A DNA stretch of 64,000 nucleotides from DASYLJ01 sp964432595 (GCA_964432595.1 CAYSOF010000005.1:287076-351075), one strand, 5' to 3'. Shown: positions 8,254 through 17,380, numbered from the stretch's first letter. Translations and numbers: made by a program. Notes: a model not told the origin generated them from the sequence alone.

Positions 8254-9822
8254 ATGCTCTCGCGACGGGCCCTCGGAATCGTGCTGTGCGGCGTCGTCTT
8301 CGGCGCGGCGACGGCCGGCGCGTGGTTCTCGACGGCGCCCGTGGTGATCGGGGACTGGGGCGGCGCGGTCACCGAGATGCTGGTCCTCCCCGGCGGGGAC
8401 ATCATCGTGGCCGCCAACGGCGACAACGAGGCCGAGGGCTCCGTCGGCCGACTCGCGGGAGACACGGCCGCGTACACCCGGCTGGCCTTCGACGGCGTCT
8501 GCCCGCGGCCGCACGCGATCGCGCGACTCGCCGGTGGCGATCTCGTCGTCTCGGGCTCCCGCAACGGCAACTGCGACGCCGACGCCGGCGACTTCACCGT
8601 CATCCGCTACGACGGCGCCACGGACGCGCCGTTGTGGAGCTTCGACGTGCGCGGTCGATCGCGCGCGCTGGTGACGGGTCCCGGCGACATGCTGATCGCC
8701 GGCGGGTCCACGGTCGACGGCGACGACGACGTGTTCGGCGTCGTACGCCTCGACCCGTCCGCCGGCACCGCGCTGTGGACCTTCGAGACCGCGGGCCACC
8801 GCGCTTTCGCGCTCGCGCTCGACGCCAACGGCGATGTCGTCGCCGGCGGCGGCCTCCCGGCCGCGGACGGCGCGTTCGGGATCGTCAAGCTCGCCGGCGG
8901 CTCGGGCGACGAGCTCTGGCGCGACGAGGCCGGCACCCCGGGACGCGTCACAGCGCTGGCGGTCGACGCGAGCGGCGACGTGCTCGGCGCGGGCTCGTAC
9001 GAGGACGGCCCGACGCGCCATGCGCGCGTCGTCAAGCTCGACGGGAACGATGGCGAGGTGCAGTGGTCGCGCGTGTGGGAGAAGGACCCCGTCGTCCAGA
9101 GCGTCGCGCTCGCGCTCGCGCCGAACGGGGACGCGGTCGTGGCGGCGTCGGTCTGCGATCCGGACTGTCGCTGGCTCGTCCAGCGCCTCGCCGCCGCCGA
9201 CGGCACGACGGTCTGGGCGGCGCTCGACACGATCGACACCGTGATCGAGGGCCACGCGCGATCCGTCGCGCTGGCAATCGACGGGGACGTGCTCGTCACC
9301 GGACGCAGCCCCGCCGGAATCACCACGCTGCGGCTCGCCGGCGTCGACGGCACGGTCCGCTGGCGCAGCGACCTCGAGCCGTTCTGCCCGGGCATCGCGA
9401 CGTCGTCGCAGGGGACGGTCGTCCGCCCCCTGCCGAGCGGCGACGTCGCCGTCGGCGGCGCCGCCTGTGGCCATCCCGACGAGATCTTCGAGACGCCGAC
9501 CGTCGCCACGCTGCGGGGCGACGACGGCTCGATCCTCCCCGACCCGATGCCGACCACCACCACGACCACGGTACCGGGCGCGACCACCACGACGACGCAG
9601 CCGCCGTCGATGTGCGCGCGCCTGCGCGACGCCGGCTGCATGGACCCGGGCGCCCCCAGAGGCGTCCGTCGACGTGTGGCCGCGCTGTGCAGCGGCGAGG
9701 GATCGCGACCCGGTGTCGGCCGGCGCCTCGCACGGCGTGCCGAGCGTCTCGCGCGCCGCGGTCGGCTCCCGGAGCGCTGCGCGCGGACGCTCGCCCTGCA
9801 CCGTCGCGCCGGCGGCGGTTGA
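8254..9822 (+). CDS. secreted PQQ/SBBP-type beta-propeller protein with Thr-rich linker and basic C-terminal tail
   Basis: A 522-residue protein with an N-terminal signal/anchor segment (ALGIVLCGVVFGAATAGAW). Residues 35-430 are repeated strands of the type ALALDANGDVVAGGG / LAVDASGDVLGAGSY, each followed by a D-G-T-x-W strand, as in quinoprotein-like and SBBP propellers; six to seven blades are plausible. At nt 9552-9600 a Thr-rich linker (TTTTTTVPGATTTTTQPP) leads into a short Arg-rich helical tail with several Cys. No catalytic residues for a quinoprotein dehydrogenase were recognised. Two other secreted proteins in the window end in a comparable tail, suggesting a shared surface-display design. 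Confidence 0.65.
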   Translation: MLSRRALGIVLCGVVFGAATAGAWFSTAPVVIGDWGGAVTEMLVLPGGDIIVAANGDNEAEGSVGRLAGDTAAYTRLAFDGVCPRPHAIARLAGGDLVVSGSRNGNCDADAGDFTVIRYDGATDAPLWSFDVRGRSRALVTGPGDMLIAGGSTVDGDDDVFGVVRLDPSAGTALWTFETAGHRAFALALDANGDVVAGGGLPAADGAFGIVKLAGGSGDELWRDEAGTPGRVTALAVDASGDVLGAGSYEDGPTRHARVVKLDGNDGEVQWSRVWEKDPVVQSVALALAPNGDAVVAASVCDPDCRWLVQRLAAADGTTVWAALDTIDTVIEGHARSVALAIDGDVLVTGRSPAGITTLRLAGVDGTVRWRSDLEPFCPGIATSSQGTVVRPLPSGDVAVGGAACGHPDEIFETPTVATLRGDDGSILPDPMPTTTTTTVPGATTTTTQPPSMCARLRDAGCMDPGAPRGVRRRVAALCSGEGSRPGVGRRLARRAERLARRGRLPERCARTLALHRRAGGG

Positions 9823-9853
9823 CTCGATGTGGGAGTGCGCGTAGCCGCCCTCC

Positions 9854-10447
9854 ATGGCCGAAGGACGCGCATCGTTCACCACCATGGAGCAGAGCACGGG
9901 CGACGACTGGGCGATCATCACGTCGCACTTCGTCGGGGGCTTCGCCCAGGCGCTCCCCGACCGGCTGATCGCCCACCTCCGCCTGCTCGACGGCGACCAT
10001 GCGGGCTTCGCCGTCGACCGGCTGACGCACTCCCTGCAGACCGCGACGCGCGCGCTGCGCGCGGGCGAGGACGACGAGTACGTCGCCTGCGCGCTGGTGC
10101 ACGACATCGGCGACACGCTCGGCTCGTGGAACCACGCCGACGTCGCGGCCGCGATCGTGAAGCCCTTCGTCTCGCCCGAGAACCACTGGATGGTGGAGCA
10201 GCACGCCGTCTTCCAGGGCTACTACTTCTTCCACCACATCGGCGGCGATCGGAATGCGCGCGAGCAGTTCCGGGGCCACCAGTGGTTCGATCGCACCGCC
10301 CGCTTCTGCGAGCTGTACGACGGCCCGGCATTCGATCCGCGGGGCGAGACGCTTCCGCTCGAGGAGCTCGCGCCCGTGCTGCGACGCGTGTTCGCCTTCC
10401 CCAAGCAATCGATCTATCGGGGCGATGGGCGCGGCGACGGCGCCTGA
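9854..10447 (+). CDS. HD-domain phosphohydrolase / PhnZ-like oxygenase family protein
   Basis: A 197-residue soluble protein with the HD-domain signature: His59 in THSLQTA, His83-Asp84 in ALVHDIGD and His94 in SWNHADV. The HSLQTA..A..LVHDIG pattern is shared with the PhnZ/inositol-oxygenase-like branch of HD proteins, which use a di-iron site for oxidative cleavage, rather than with ordinary nucleotidases. The C-terminal part (FFHHIGGDRNAREQF) adds further candidate metal ligands. It stands 31 bp after the propeller gene, and its 3' end overlaps the convergent DUF4184 gene by 34 bp. No phosphonate gene is nearby, so the substrate stays open. An internal ATG at codon 11 is an alternative start. 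Confidence 0.6.
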   Translation: MAEGRASFTTMEQSTGDDWAIITSHFVGGFAQALPDRLIAHLRLLDGDHAGFAVDRLTHSLQTATRALRAGEDDEYVACALVHDIGDTLGSWNHADVAAAIVKPFVSPENHWMVEQHAVFQGYYFFHHIGGDRNAREQFRGHQWFDRTARFCELYDGPAFDPRGETLPLEELAPVLRRVFAFPKQSIYRGDGRGDGA

Positions 10448-11217
10448 CGCGTCGCGAGCGCGCGCCAGCACACGGCCAGCGCCAGCGACGCGGCGCCGAA
10501 CGCCTGGATCGCCGCGACGACTGCACGCCGCACCGGCAGGCGGAGCGCACCGAGCGTCCATGCCGACGGCGGCGTCTGCACGACACCCGCCACCACGGCC
10601 ACGGTCGCCGCAAGCACGAGCAGCAGCACGATGGCGGCCTTCGTCGCGGGTGTCAGCACCGGGACCGCCGGCTGCGCGATCTCGGGCCGATCGCGCAGCG
10701 CCGCCCACGTCCACCGCGACAGCAGCGCGACGCCGACGACCGTGCTCGCGTGCTGCAGCAGCTTCCACACGGCGACGTCGAAGTCGCTGATGCGGAACAG
10801 ATGCGTGCGTAGCGACGGCAGGAGCTTCACCGGCAGCGTCTCGGCGTGCGTGAACGCGTCCCAGCCGACGTGCGTCAGCGCGCCGGCGATCAGCGACAGC
10901 ACGACGCCGAGCACGGGAACCGGCGGGAAGCCGGCGCGGATCGGCGGCAACCGTCGCTGCACGTGCGCCGGCAGCAGTGCCGCGGCCGGCACCTTCACCA
11001 GCAGGTGGAAGACCGCGTACGCCAGCAGCCCGACCGGCAGGCAGAACCAGAACACGCCGGCGACCGAGTGGCTCGCCGGCTGCGACACGCGCAACGGCAG
11101 GAAGTAGACCGTGTCGGGCGTCAGGCTGCCGATGATCAGCGCCGACAGGACGCCCCACCGGCCGAAGAGGCGGCGGAGCGGGACCGCCGCGGCGGGATGG
11201 GCGAGCGTGAACGGCAC
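10414..11217 (-). CDS. DUF4184 family integral membrane protein
   Basis: A 267-residue membrane protein starting at GTG 11217 (VPFTLAHPAAAVPLRR); the family consensus begins MPFTxxHPA, which fixes the start 12 codons inside the longest frame. Five to six hydrophobic segments follow, with conserved SLTPD and TH-x-x-WDAFTH motifs whose histidines and aspartates recall membrane-bound metal-dependent hydrolases (YdjM/DUF457 relatives). Function unknown in the family. The C-terminus ends in a Pro/Arg-rich tail that overlaps the convergent HD-domain gene. Confidence 0.65.
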   Translation of the reverse strand: MPFTLAHPAAAVPLRRLFGRWGVLSALIIGSLTPDTVYFLPLRVSQPASHSVAGVFWFCLPVGLLAYAVFHLLVKVPAAALLPAHVQRRLPPIRAGFPPVPVLGVVLSLIAGALTHVGWDAFTHAETLPVKLLPSLRTHLFRISDFDVAVWKLLQHASTVVGVALLSRWTWAALRDRPEIAQPAVPVLTPATKAAIVLLLVLAATVAVVAGVVQTPPSAWTLGALRLPVRRAVVAAIQAFGAASLALAVCWRALATRQAPSPRPSPR

Positions 11218-11280
11218 GTCCGTCGATGATGCCCCGGCGCGTTGCGGGTGCAAAGCACCAACCGGCGCACGGCGGATGCG

Positions 11281-12591
11281 TCAGTCGCCGAGGGCGATCC
11301 CGTCCGATCGGGGATCGCATCCGGCCAGCAACCCGTCGGGCAGCACGCGGATCGCGTGCGCGTGCCCGGCCAGCTCGGGCACGGCGAGCGGAGCGGTCGC
11401 CACCCCGGGCGGCAGCGCCCCCGCGAGCGGTGGAAGCCCCTCCTCGACGAGCAGCACGCCCGGCTCGAGGATCCAGCGCGGCGCCGCCACCGCCCGCTGC
11501 GGCTCTTCGCCGGCGACGAGCATGCGGGCGAGCAGCTGAAGATGGATGTGCACCTGCCCCTCGCCGCCCATCGTGCCGAAGACGATCTCGGGGCGCTCCG
11601 CGCGCACGGCCATGCCGGGCGCCAGCGTGTGGATCGGCTTCGCACCGCCGCGATAGCTCGCCGGCGTGTGGAACGCGCCGCGGTTGTGCAGCAGGACGCC
11701 GGTGCCCGGAACGACCACGCCGCTGCCGAACGCCCGGAACAGGCTCTGGTTCAGGCTGACGGCCATCCCGTCGGCGTCGACGACGCAGAGGTAGACGGTG
11801 TCGCCGCCGCGGGTGACCGCCTCGGCGGCGGCAATGAGCCGTGCATGGAAACCCACGGCGTCGGGGCGCAGCCCGTCGATCGACGCGAGACGGCGCACCA
11901 TGTCCAGCACGAGGTGCCCGCGGCTGTTCGGCGGCAGCTCGCACACGTCCACCCCGGCCCATCGTGCACGCAGCGGCTCGACCCACTCCGCGGTCTGCCC
12001 CGCGAAGTCGCGCGGCGTGAACGGCGCAGGCGCGGCTACGGCCACCGGACCGTCGTAGAACTCGTCGAGGTGGGCCAACACGTCCGCGAGCTCGGGCTGC
12101 ACGAGCGGTCCCTCCGCGAGGAAGATGCGCGCGGCCTCCGCGTCCGCCGCGAGGAGCCCCTCGCACCAGCGCGTGATGCGCGCGAGCCCGCGGCTGCGCG
12201 TCACACCGTCGCGCGCGAGGCGGATCGCCGGCTCGGCGAGCGCACGCAGCGGTCGCGTTCCGAAGCGCTGCGCGAGCGCGCGCCACCCGGCCGGCGCGCC
12301 GGGGACGGTCGCCGAGCCGATGCCCAGCTGCGGGACGATGCCGTCGTCGGGCAGCCTCGTCGCCGCCGGCAGTGCGCCGCTGGCGTTCAGGCCCACCAGC
12401 GTGCCGCGGTCCCACACCTGCGCGAGGAGATCGCCGCCGACGCCGCACATGTGCGGGTAGGCGACGGCCAGCGCCAGGTTCGTCGCGATCGCCGCGTCGA
12501 CGGCATTGCCGCCGCCGCGCAGCACGTCCCGCCCGATCTCGGACGCGAGCGTCAGCGGCGAGCAGACGGCGTGACGGCGGAAGCGCGGCAC
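11281..12591 (-). CDS. gamma-glutamyltransferase family protein (Ntn hydrolase)
   Basis: A 436-residue protein beginning at GTG 12591, two bases after the SDR stop. Family hallmarks: GGGNAVDAAIATNLALAV and GVGGD near the N-terminus, the self-cleavage region GGDTVYLCVVDADGMAVS where the Thr of T-V-Y-L-C aligns with the catalytic Thr391 of the E. coli enzyme, and DPRSDG at the end. The usual T-T-H is T-V-Y here, and the protein lacks a signal peptide and about 100 residues compared with periplasmic GGTs. A cytoplasmic amidohydrolase/acylase of the same fold is as likely as a true glutathione-degrading enzyme. Confidence 0.75.
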   Translation of the reverse strand: MPRFRRHAVCSPLTLASEIGRDVLRGGGNAVDAAIATNLALAVAYPHMCGVGGDLLAQVWDRGTLVGLNASGALPAATRLPDDGIVPQLGIGSATVPGAPAGWRALAQRFGTRPLRALAEPAIRLARDGVTRSRGLARITRWCEGLLAADAEAARIFLAEGPLVQPELADVLAHLDEFYDGPVAVAAPAPFTPRDFAGQTAEWVEPLRARWAGVDVCELPPNSRGHLVLDMVRRLASIDGLRPDAVGFHARLIAAAEAVTRGGDTVYLCVVDADGMAVSLNQSLFRAFGSGVVVPGTGVLLHNRGAFHTPASYRGGAKPIHTLAPGMAVRAERPEIVFGTMGGEGQVHIHLQLLARMLVAGEEPQRAVAAPRWILEPGVLLVEEGLPPLAGALPPGVATAPLAVPELAGHAHAIRVLPDGLLAGCDPRSDGIALGD

Positions 12592-12595
12592 GGCA

Positions 12596-13552
12596 TCACA
12601 CGGCGATCGTCGTCGCGACCGCTTTCTCCGACAGCGCCCACAGCCGATCGGCGTTCGCCGGATCGATCGCGTACGACTTCACGCCGAAGAGCGCGTTCGG
12701 CTCGTCGTTGACGTCCGCGACGTGGCAGTCCTCGAGGTAGACCGCCCCCTTCCCTTCGAGCTCCGGCGCGGTGGCCGCGAACACCGACGTCGCCGCGCCG
12801 GCCTCGACCGTCTTGAACTGCAAGCCGGTGGAGCCGCCGCGCGACTGCAGGAACTTGATGTCGTCGGGCACGAGATGCCGCGCCAGCTCCGTCATGATCG
12901 CGCCCGGGTGCAGCGCCATCGCGCGGATGCCCTGGGACGACAGCCGGCGATCGAGTCCGACCGCGAAGAGGATGTTCGCGGTCTTCGATTGCCCGTAGCT
13001 CTGCCATTTGTCGTACGGGCGTCGCTCGAAGTGCGGGTCGTCGAAGTCGACCGGAGCGATGTGATGGCCGCGCGAGCTCACCGACACGATGCGGGCGGGC
13101 GCGCCCTTGCGGAGCGCGGGCAGGAGCAGCCCCGTCAGCAGGAAGTGGCCCAGGTGATTCGTGCCAAGCTGCATCTCGAACCCGTCGGTCGTGTGGGCGA
13201 GCGGGCACGCCATCACACCGGCGTTGTTCACGAGGACGTGCAGCGTGTCGTACGTCGCGAGGAAGCGCTGCGCGAAGTCGCGGACGCTCCGCAACGAGCC
13301 CAGCTCGACGGACTCGACGGACACCTGCGGATTGCCGGTGCTCTCACGGATGCCCTGGGCCACGGCCTCGCCCTTCGGCACGTCGCGCGCGGTCAGGACG
13401 ACCTCCGCGCCGTGGGCGGCGAGCGCGCGTGCCGTCTCCTGGCCGATGCCGCTCGACGCTCCGGTGACGAGCACCCGCTTGCCGGTCAGGTCGATCCCCT
13501 CGAGGACCTCGTCGGCCGTCGTCGCCGCGCCGAAGCTCGCTGCGTTGCGCAT
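12596..13552 (-). CDS. short-chain dehydrogenase/reductase (retinol-dehydrogenase-like)
   Basis: A 318-residue SDR. It has the NAD(P)-binding TGASSGIG (from residue 30), NNAG at 109-112, a catalytic Ser near 159-160 and Tyr186-x-x-x-Lys190 (YGQSK). The following TANILFA run and the HPGAIMTEL segment are typical of the retinol dehydrogenase/WWOX-like SDR subgroup. The substrate is probably a lipid or aromatic alcohol or ketone, but cannot be fixed. First gene of a two-gene unit with the gamma-glutamyltransferase-like gene. Confidence 0.85.
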   Translation of the reverse strand: MRNAASFGAATTADEVLEGIDLTGKRVLVTGASSGIGQETARALAAHGAEVVLTARDVPKGEAVAQGIRESTGNPQVSVESVELGSLRSVRDFAQRFLATYDTLHVLVNNAGVMACPLAHTTDGFEMQLGTNHLGHFLLTGLLLPALRKGAPARIVSVSSRGHHIAPVDFDDPHFERRPYDKWQSYGQSKTANILFAVGLDRRLSSQGIRAMALHPGAIMTELARHLVPDDIKFLQSRGGSTGLQFKTVEAGAATSVFAATAPELEGKGAVYLEDCHVADVNDEPNALFGVKSYAIDPANADRLWALSEKAVATTIAV

Positions 13553-13626
13553 CGTGCGTCCCCCCCTCCGCGGCGATACACGCGCGCGGGCAGCGTTGCC
13601 ATACCCGTGGTAAGGAACGCGCCGGG

Positions 13627-13863
13627 ATGCTCACGCTCTCCTCCTACCCGTCGCTCTTCGGCGTCGCCGACAACAACCCGTTCGGGCTCGAGGTGTACGC
13701 GTTCCTCCGGCTGTGCGGCATCGCCTTCGCCATCTACGGGTTCGTCGCGAACATGTGGCTCTACGACATCGACACGCCGCTGAAGGCGTTCCTGTCCGCA
13801 TGTCCCCACGTCGTCGCGCACTGCGAGGCGATCCACGCGGCCGTGGGGACCGCCGCATCGTGA
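13627..13863 (+). pseudogene. GST-family remnant with a large internal in-frame deletion
   Basis: A 78-residue frame that reads like the two ends of a glutathione S-transferase joined together. Residues 1-35 (MLTLSSYPSLFGVADNNPFG then LEVYAFLRLCGI) match the thioredoxin-fold start of metaxin/Tom37-like GSTs. Residues 39-78 (IYGFVANMWLYDIDTPLKAF, then PHVVAHCEAIH) match the extreme C-terminal helices of the same family. The 130 or so residues in between, including most of the glutathione site, are missing. The TGA overlaps the GTG start of the next gene, so the frame may survive as a leader that couples translation. A genuine minimal protein is possible but less likely. Confidence 0.55.
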
Positions 13864-15308
13864 GCGCCGTCGACGCGGTCGTCGTCGGCTCCGGCCCGAA
13901 CGGGCTGGCCGCGGCCGTCGAGCTGGCGCGCGGCGGCGCGTCCGTCGTCGTGCTGGAGACGCGCGAGAGCATCGGCGGCGGCACACGGGTGGCCGAGCTG
14001 ACGCTGCCGGGATTCGTGCACGACGTCTGCTCGGGGTGTCACCCGATGGGCGTCGTCTCGCCGTTCTTCCGCGGGCTCGATCTCGAGTCGCACGGGTTGC
14101 GCTGGATACGGCCGCCGGCGTCGGTCGCGCATCCGCTCGACGGCGAGCCCGCGGTGATGCTGCGTCGCTCGCTCGACGACACCGCGGCGGCGCTCGGCGA
14201 GGACTCGGAGACCTACCGGCGCACCTTCGCCCCGTTCCTGCGCGATCCGCACGGCCTGCTCGCGGACCTGCTGGGACCGCTGCGATGGCCGAGTCACCCG
14301 TTCCTCATGGCGCGCTTCGGCATCGCCGGTCTGCTGCCGGCCACCGTTCTGCTGCGCGCGCGCTTCCGTGGCCCGCGCGCCCGCGCGGTGCTCGCCGGCT
14401 GCGCCGCGCACTCGATCCTGCCGTTCGACCGCCCACTCACGGGCGCCGTCGCGTTGATCTTCACGCTCACCGCGCACGTCGACGACTGGCCCGTGGCGGC
14501 GGGCGGCTCGCACGCGATCACCGGCGCGCTCGCGTCGCTGCTGCGATCGCTCGGCGGCGTCATCGAAACCGGCGTCCACGTGCGCCGGCTAGCCGAGCTG
14601 CCGCCGGCACGGGTCGTCCTGTTCGACACGAGCCCCGCGCAGCTGGCGGACATCTGCGGCCCGGCGCTCCCGGACGGATACGTGCGGCGGCTCCGGCGCT
14701 TTCGCTACGGTCCCGGCATCTTCAAGCTGGATCTCGCGCTCGACGGTCCGATTCCCTGGAGCGATCCCCGCTGCCTCGAGGCGTCGACCGTCCACGTCGG
14801 CGGCACGTTCGACGAGCTCGCCGCCGCGGAGGCGGCGGTCGCGCGCGGCGAGCATCCCGATCGGCCCTTCGTCATGGTCGTCCAGCAGTCGCAGTTCGAC
14901 GCCACGCGCGCGCCCGCGGGCAAGCACACGGGGTACGCGTACTGCCACGTGCCGCCGGGGTCGACCGTCGACTATACGGACGTCGTCGAGCGCCAGATCG
15001 AGCGCTTCGCGCCCGGCTTCCGCGACCGGATCCTCGCGCGGCACCGCATGTGGCCGGCGGATCTCGAGCGCGACAACCCCAACTACGTGGGCGGCGCCAT
15101 CACGGGCGGCGCCACCGAGCTGTCGCAGTTCTTCACGCGGCCCGTCGCGCGCCTCGATCCGTACTCGACGCCGAACCCGCGCATCTTCCTCTGCTCGGCG
15201 TCGACACCGCCGGGTCCCGGCGTGCACGGCATGTGCGGGTATTTCGCCGCGCGCAGCGCGCTCCGGCGGCTGGGTGCGCCGTCGTCGACGGCGACCGCGT
15301 TCCCGTGA
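13860..15308 (+). CDS. FAD-dependent oxidoreductase (phytoene desaturase-like)
   Basis: A 482-residue flavoprotein starting at GTG 13860, inside the stop of the GST remnant. The N-terminus has the dinucleotide-binding fold VVVGSGPNGLAAAVELAR, then E-T-R-E-S-I-G-G-G-T-R, as in the NAD(P)/FAD desaturase family (CrtI relatives). The C-terminus ends LCSASTPPGPGVHGMCGYFA, the usual second FAD contact. No carotenoid genes are nearby, so polyprenyl or lipid desaturation or oxidation is a guess. The following DUF3556 membrane protein is translationally close, suggesting a joint lipid-related role. Confidence 0.75.
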   Translation: MSAVDAVVVGSGPNGLAAAVELARGGASVVVLETRESIGGGTRVAELTLPGFVHDVCSGCHPMGVVSPFFRGLDLESHGLRWIRPPASVAHPLDGEPAVMLRRSLDDTAAALGEDSETYRRTFAPFLRDPHGLLADLLGPLRWPSHPFLMARFGIAGLLPATVLLRARFRGPRARAVLAGCAAHSILPFDRPLTGAVALIFTLTAHVDDWPVAAGGSHAITGALASLLRSLGGVIETGVHVRRLAELPPARVVLFDTSPAQLADICGPALPDGYVRRLRRFRYGPGIFKLDLALDGPIPWSDPRCLEASTVHVGGTFDELAAAEAAVARGEHPDRPFVMVVQQSQFDATRAPAGKHTGYAYCHVPPGSTVDYTDVVERQIERFAPGFRDRILARHRMWPADLERDNPNYVGGAITGGATELSQFFTRPVARLDPYSTPNPRIFLCSASTPPGPGVHGMCGYFAARSALRRLGAPSSTATAFP

Positions 15309-15325
15309 TACCGGCCTCGCGACGC

Positions 15326-17020
15326 ATGACGCCCGACACCGACCTGCCCCCCTACGAGCCGTCGCGCATCATCGCCGCGCCCTTCCCCGAGCGCGTGCGC
15401 CTCGTCTGCCGCACGTGGGCGTCGCAGGTGTTCCCGAACCCGCCGATCGTCCTCGTCATCTACTGGCTCAAGTACCTGCTCCTCTTCGCAGGCGGCTGGG
15501 CGTTCTTCGTGTCGTTCTCCGCGGGCTATCCGGGCTTCACCAGCTTCGAGTGGGCCTTCATGCCGATCGCGTTCCAGAAGGCCATCGTCTGGGCGATCTT
15601 CTACGAGATCACCGGGTTCGGGTGCTCGCAGGGGCCGATGAACGCGCGCTTCAAGCCGCCGATCGGCGGCTTCCTCTGGTTCCTGCGCACGGGCACGACG
15701 AAGCTGCCGCTCTTCCCCGGCAGCCCGGTCTTCGGCGGCATCCGTCGCACCTGGCTCGACGTCGCGCTCTACGCCGCGACACTGATCGTGCTGCTCCGCG
15801 CGCTGATCGCGCCCGAGATCACCGACTGGATGCTGCTGCCGGCGTGCCTGCTGATCGCGATTCTCGGGGTGACGGACAAGACGCTCTTCCTCGCCGCACG
15901 CGCGGAGCACTACTGGGTGGCGCTCGTCTGCCTCACGGCCGCGAGCCACGACCTGCTGTGGATCTCCGCCTGCAAGGTCGTGTGGGTCGCGATCTGGTTC
16001 TGGGCCGCGACGTCCAAGCTGAACCACCACTTCCCGTCGGTCATCATGTTCATGGTGAACAACGGGCCGTTCGCCCCGCCCGCGTTCAAGAAGAAGCTCT
16101 TCCGGTCCTACCCCGACGACCTGCGGCCGTCGCAGCTGGCGGCGACGATGGCGCACTTCGGCACGCTGGTGGAGTACTCGATCCCGGTCGTGCTGCTGAC
16201 GAGCGACGGCGGCTGGCAGACGATCGCCGGCCTGCTGATGATGACGTCGTTCCACGGTTTCATCGGGCTCAACAACCCGAGTGGCATGCCCGTCGAGTGG
16301 AACATCCTGATGATCTGGGGCGGATGGTTCCTGTTCGGGTTCCATCCGGACGCGGCCGTCACGGCGATCGCGTCGATGCCGTTCCTCGTCGCCTTCCTGG
16401 CGTTCTGGCTGGTGCTGGTGCCGGCGTACGGGAACGTCGTGCCGTCGCGCGTCTCGTTCCTGCTGGCGATGCGCTACTACGCCGGCAACTGGGCGTACAA
16501 CATCTGGCTCGTCCGTCGCGACGCGCTGCCCAAGCTGAACCGCCTGAAGAAGTTCACCGGGACGATGCGCGAGCAGCTCGCGACGCTGCTGCCCGACGCG
16601 CAGCAGGTCGACATCGCGTGCGCGATGTCGCTGGCGCACCGCTTCCTCCATCTCGAGGGACGACCGCTCCTCGAGGCGTTGCCGCAGGCGGTCGACGACA
16701 TCGACGCCTACGAGTGGATGGACGGCGAGGTCTTCGGCGGCATGGTGCTCGGCTGGAACTTCGGCGACGGGCATCTGAACGGCACGCAGCTGCTCGACGC
16801 CGTCCAGCAGCAGTGCGGATTCGAGGACGGCGAGGTACGCGTCGTCATGGTCGAGTCGCAGCCGCTGTTCGGCCCCACCATGAAATGGACGATCGCCGAC
16901 GCGAAGCGCGGGGTCATCGCCGAGGGCGAGACCGCGATCGCGCCGATGCGCGACGTCATGCCGTGGCCGACGGGCGCCTGCGCGGAGGCGCTGGGCGGGG
17001 CGCGGCGGGAGTCGGCGTAG
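15326..17020 (+). CDS. DUF3556 family multi-pass membrane protein
   Basis: A 564-residue protein with about 10 hydrophobic segments in residues 40-410 and a soluble C-terminal part of about 130 residues. It resembles DUF3556 proteins known mainly from mycobacteria and some uncultivated lineages, of unknown function. Conserved-looking features include NPPIVLVIYWLKYLLLFAG, SKLNHHFPSV and the FHGFIGLNNPSGMPVEWN segment, all rich in His, Asn and Trp as in membrane-embedded enzymes. Start: ATG 15326 was chosen; a GTG at 15305 that overlaps the upstream stop by 3 nt is an alternative. It probably works with the flavoprotein directly upstream. Confidence 0.65.
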   Translation: MTPDTDLPPYEPSRIIAAPFPERVRLVCRTWASQVFPNPPIVLVIYWLKYLLLFAGGWAFFVSFSAGYPGFTSFEWAFMPIAFQKAIVWAIFYEITGFGCSQGPMNARFKPPIGGFLWFLRTGTTKLPLFPGSPVFGGIRRTWLDVALYAATLIVLLRALIAPEITDWMLLPACLLIAILGVTDKTLFLAARAEHYWVALVCLTAASHDLLWISACKVVWVAIWFWAATSKLNHHFPSVIMFMVNNGPFAPPAFKKKLFRSYPDDLRPSQLAATMAHFGTLVEYSIPVVLLTSDGGWQTIAGLLMMTSFHGFIGLNNPSGMPVEWNILMIWGGWFLFGFHPDAAVTAIASMPFLVAFLAFWLVLVPAYGNVVPSRVSFLLAMRYYAGNWAYNIWLVRRDALPKLNRLKKFTGTMREQLATLLPDAQQVDIACAMSLAHRFLHLEGRPLLEALPQAVDDIDAYEWMDGEVFGGMVLGWNFGDGHLNGTQLLDAVQQQCGFEDGEVRVVMVESQPLFGPTMKWTIADAKRGVIAEGETAIAPMRDVMPWPTGACAEALGGARRESA

Positions 17021-17161
17021 AGCGGAGGACCGGACGCTCTCGTCCGTGGGAATGCGGTCGCCGAGGTGCCGGCGCTGTTGGGAACGCCGGCCCGTGATGG
17101 CGGGGCGTCCGGCATGGCACGCCGCTGGCTTGGTAACGGTTCAGGGGGAAGGAGGTTCACC

Positions 17162-17362
17162 ATGTTGGTCGGACTCTACCGGACCAAGGCCGAGCTCCAG
17201 CGCGCCATCGGCGAGCCGCTGCACTGCGAGCCCGACAACCTGCTCATGAGCGAGTACCGTCCCTTCGGCACGATGGCCGTCCGGGGAGCGAACCTCAGCC
17301 CGGAGCCAACCTGGTACGCCGAGGTCACCCTCATCGACGGGCGTATCGTTCGCGTCGAATAG
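17162..17362 (+). CDS. small conserved-looking hypothetical protein (66 aa)
   Basis: A 66-residue protein whose start is unusually well marked: a near-perfect Shine-Dalgarno (AAGGAGG, 17149-17155) sits six bases before ATG 17162. The sequence (EPDNLLMSEYRPFGTMAVRG, then WYAEVTLIDGRIVRVE) looks like one compact alpha/beta domain with a closing beta hairpin; there is no signal peptide or membrane segment. The strong ribosome site and separate position between two operons suggest a highly translated single gene. Not recognised. Confidence 0.55.
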   Translation: MLVGLYRTKAELQRAIGEPLHCEPDNLLMSEYRPFGTMAVRGANLSPEPTWYAEVTLIDGRIVRVE

Positions 17363-17380
17363 GAGCGCGCGACCGCCGCG

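Noticed and set aside
9320..12448. A 1042-codon minus-strand frame
   Set aside because: It crosses three genuine genes in wrong frames and includes long Arg-rich low-complexity text.
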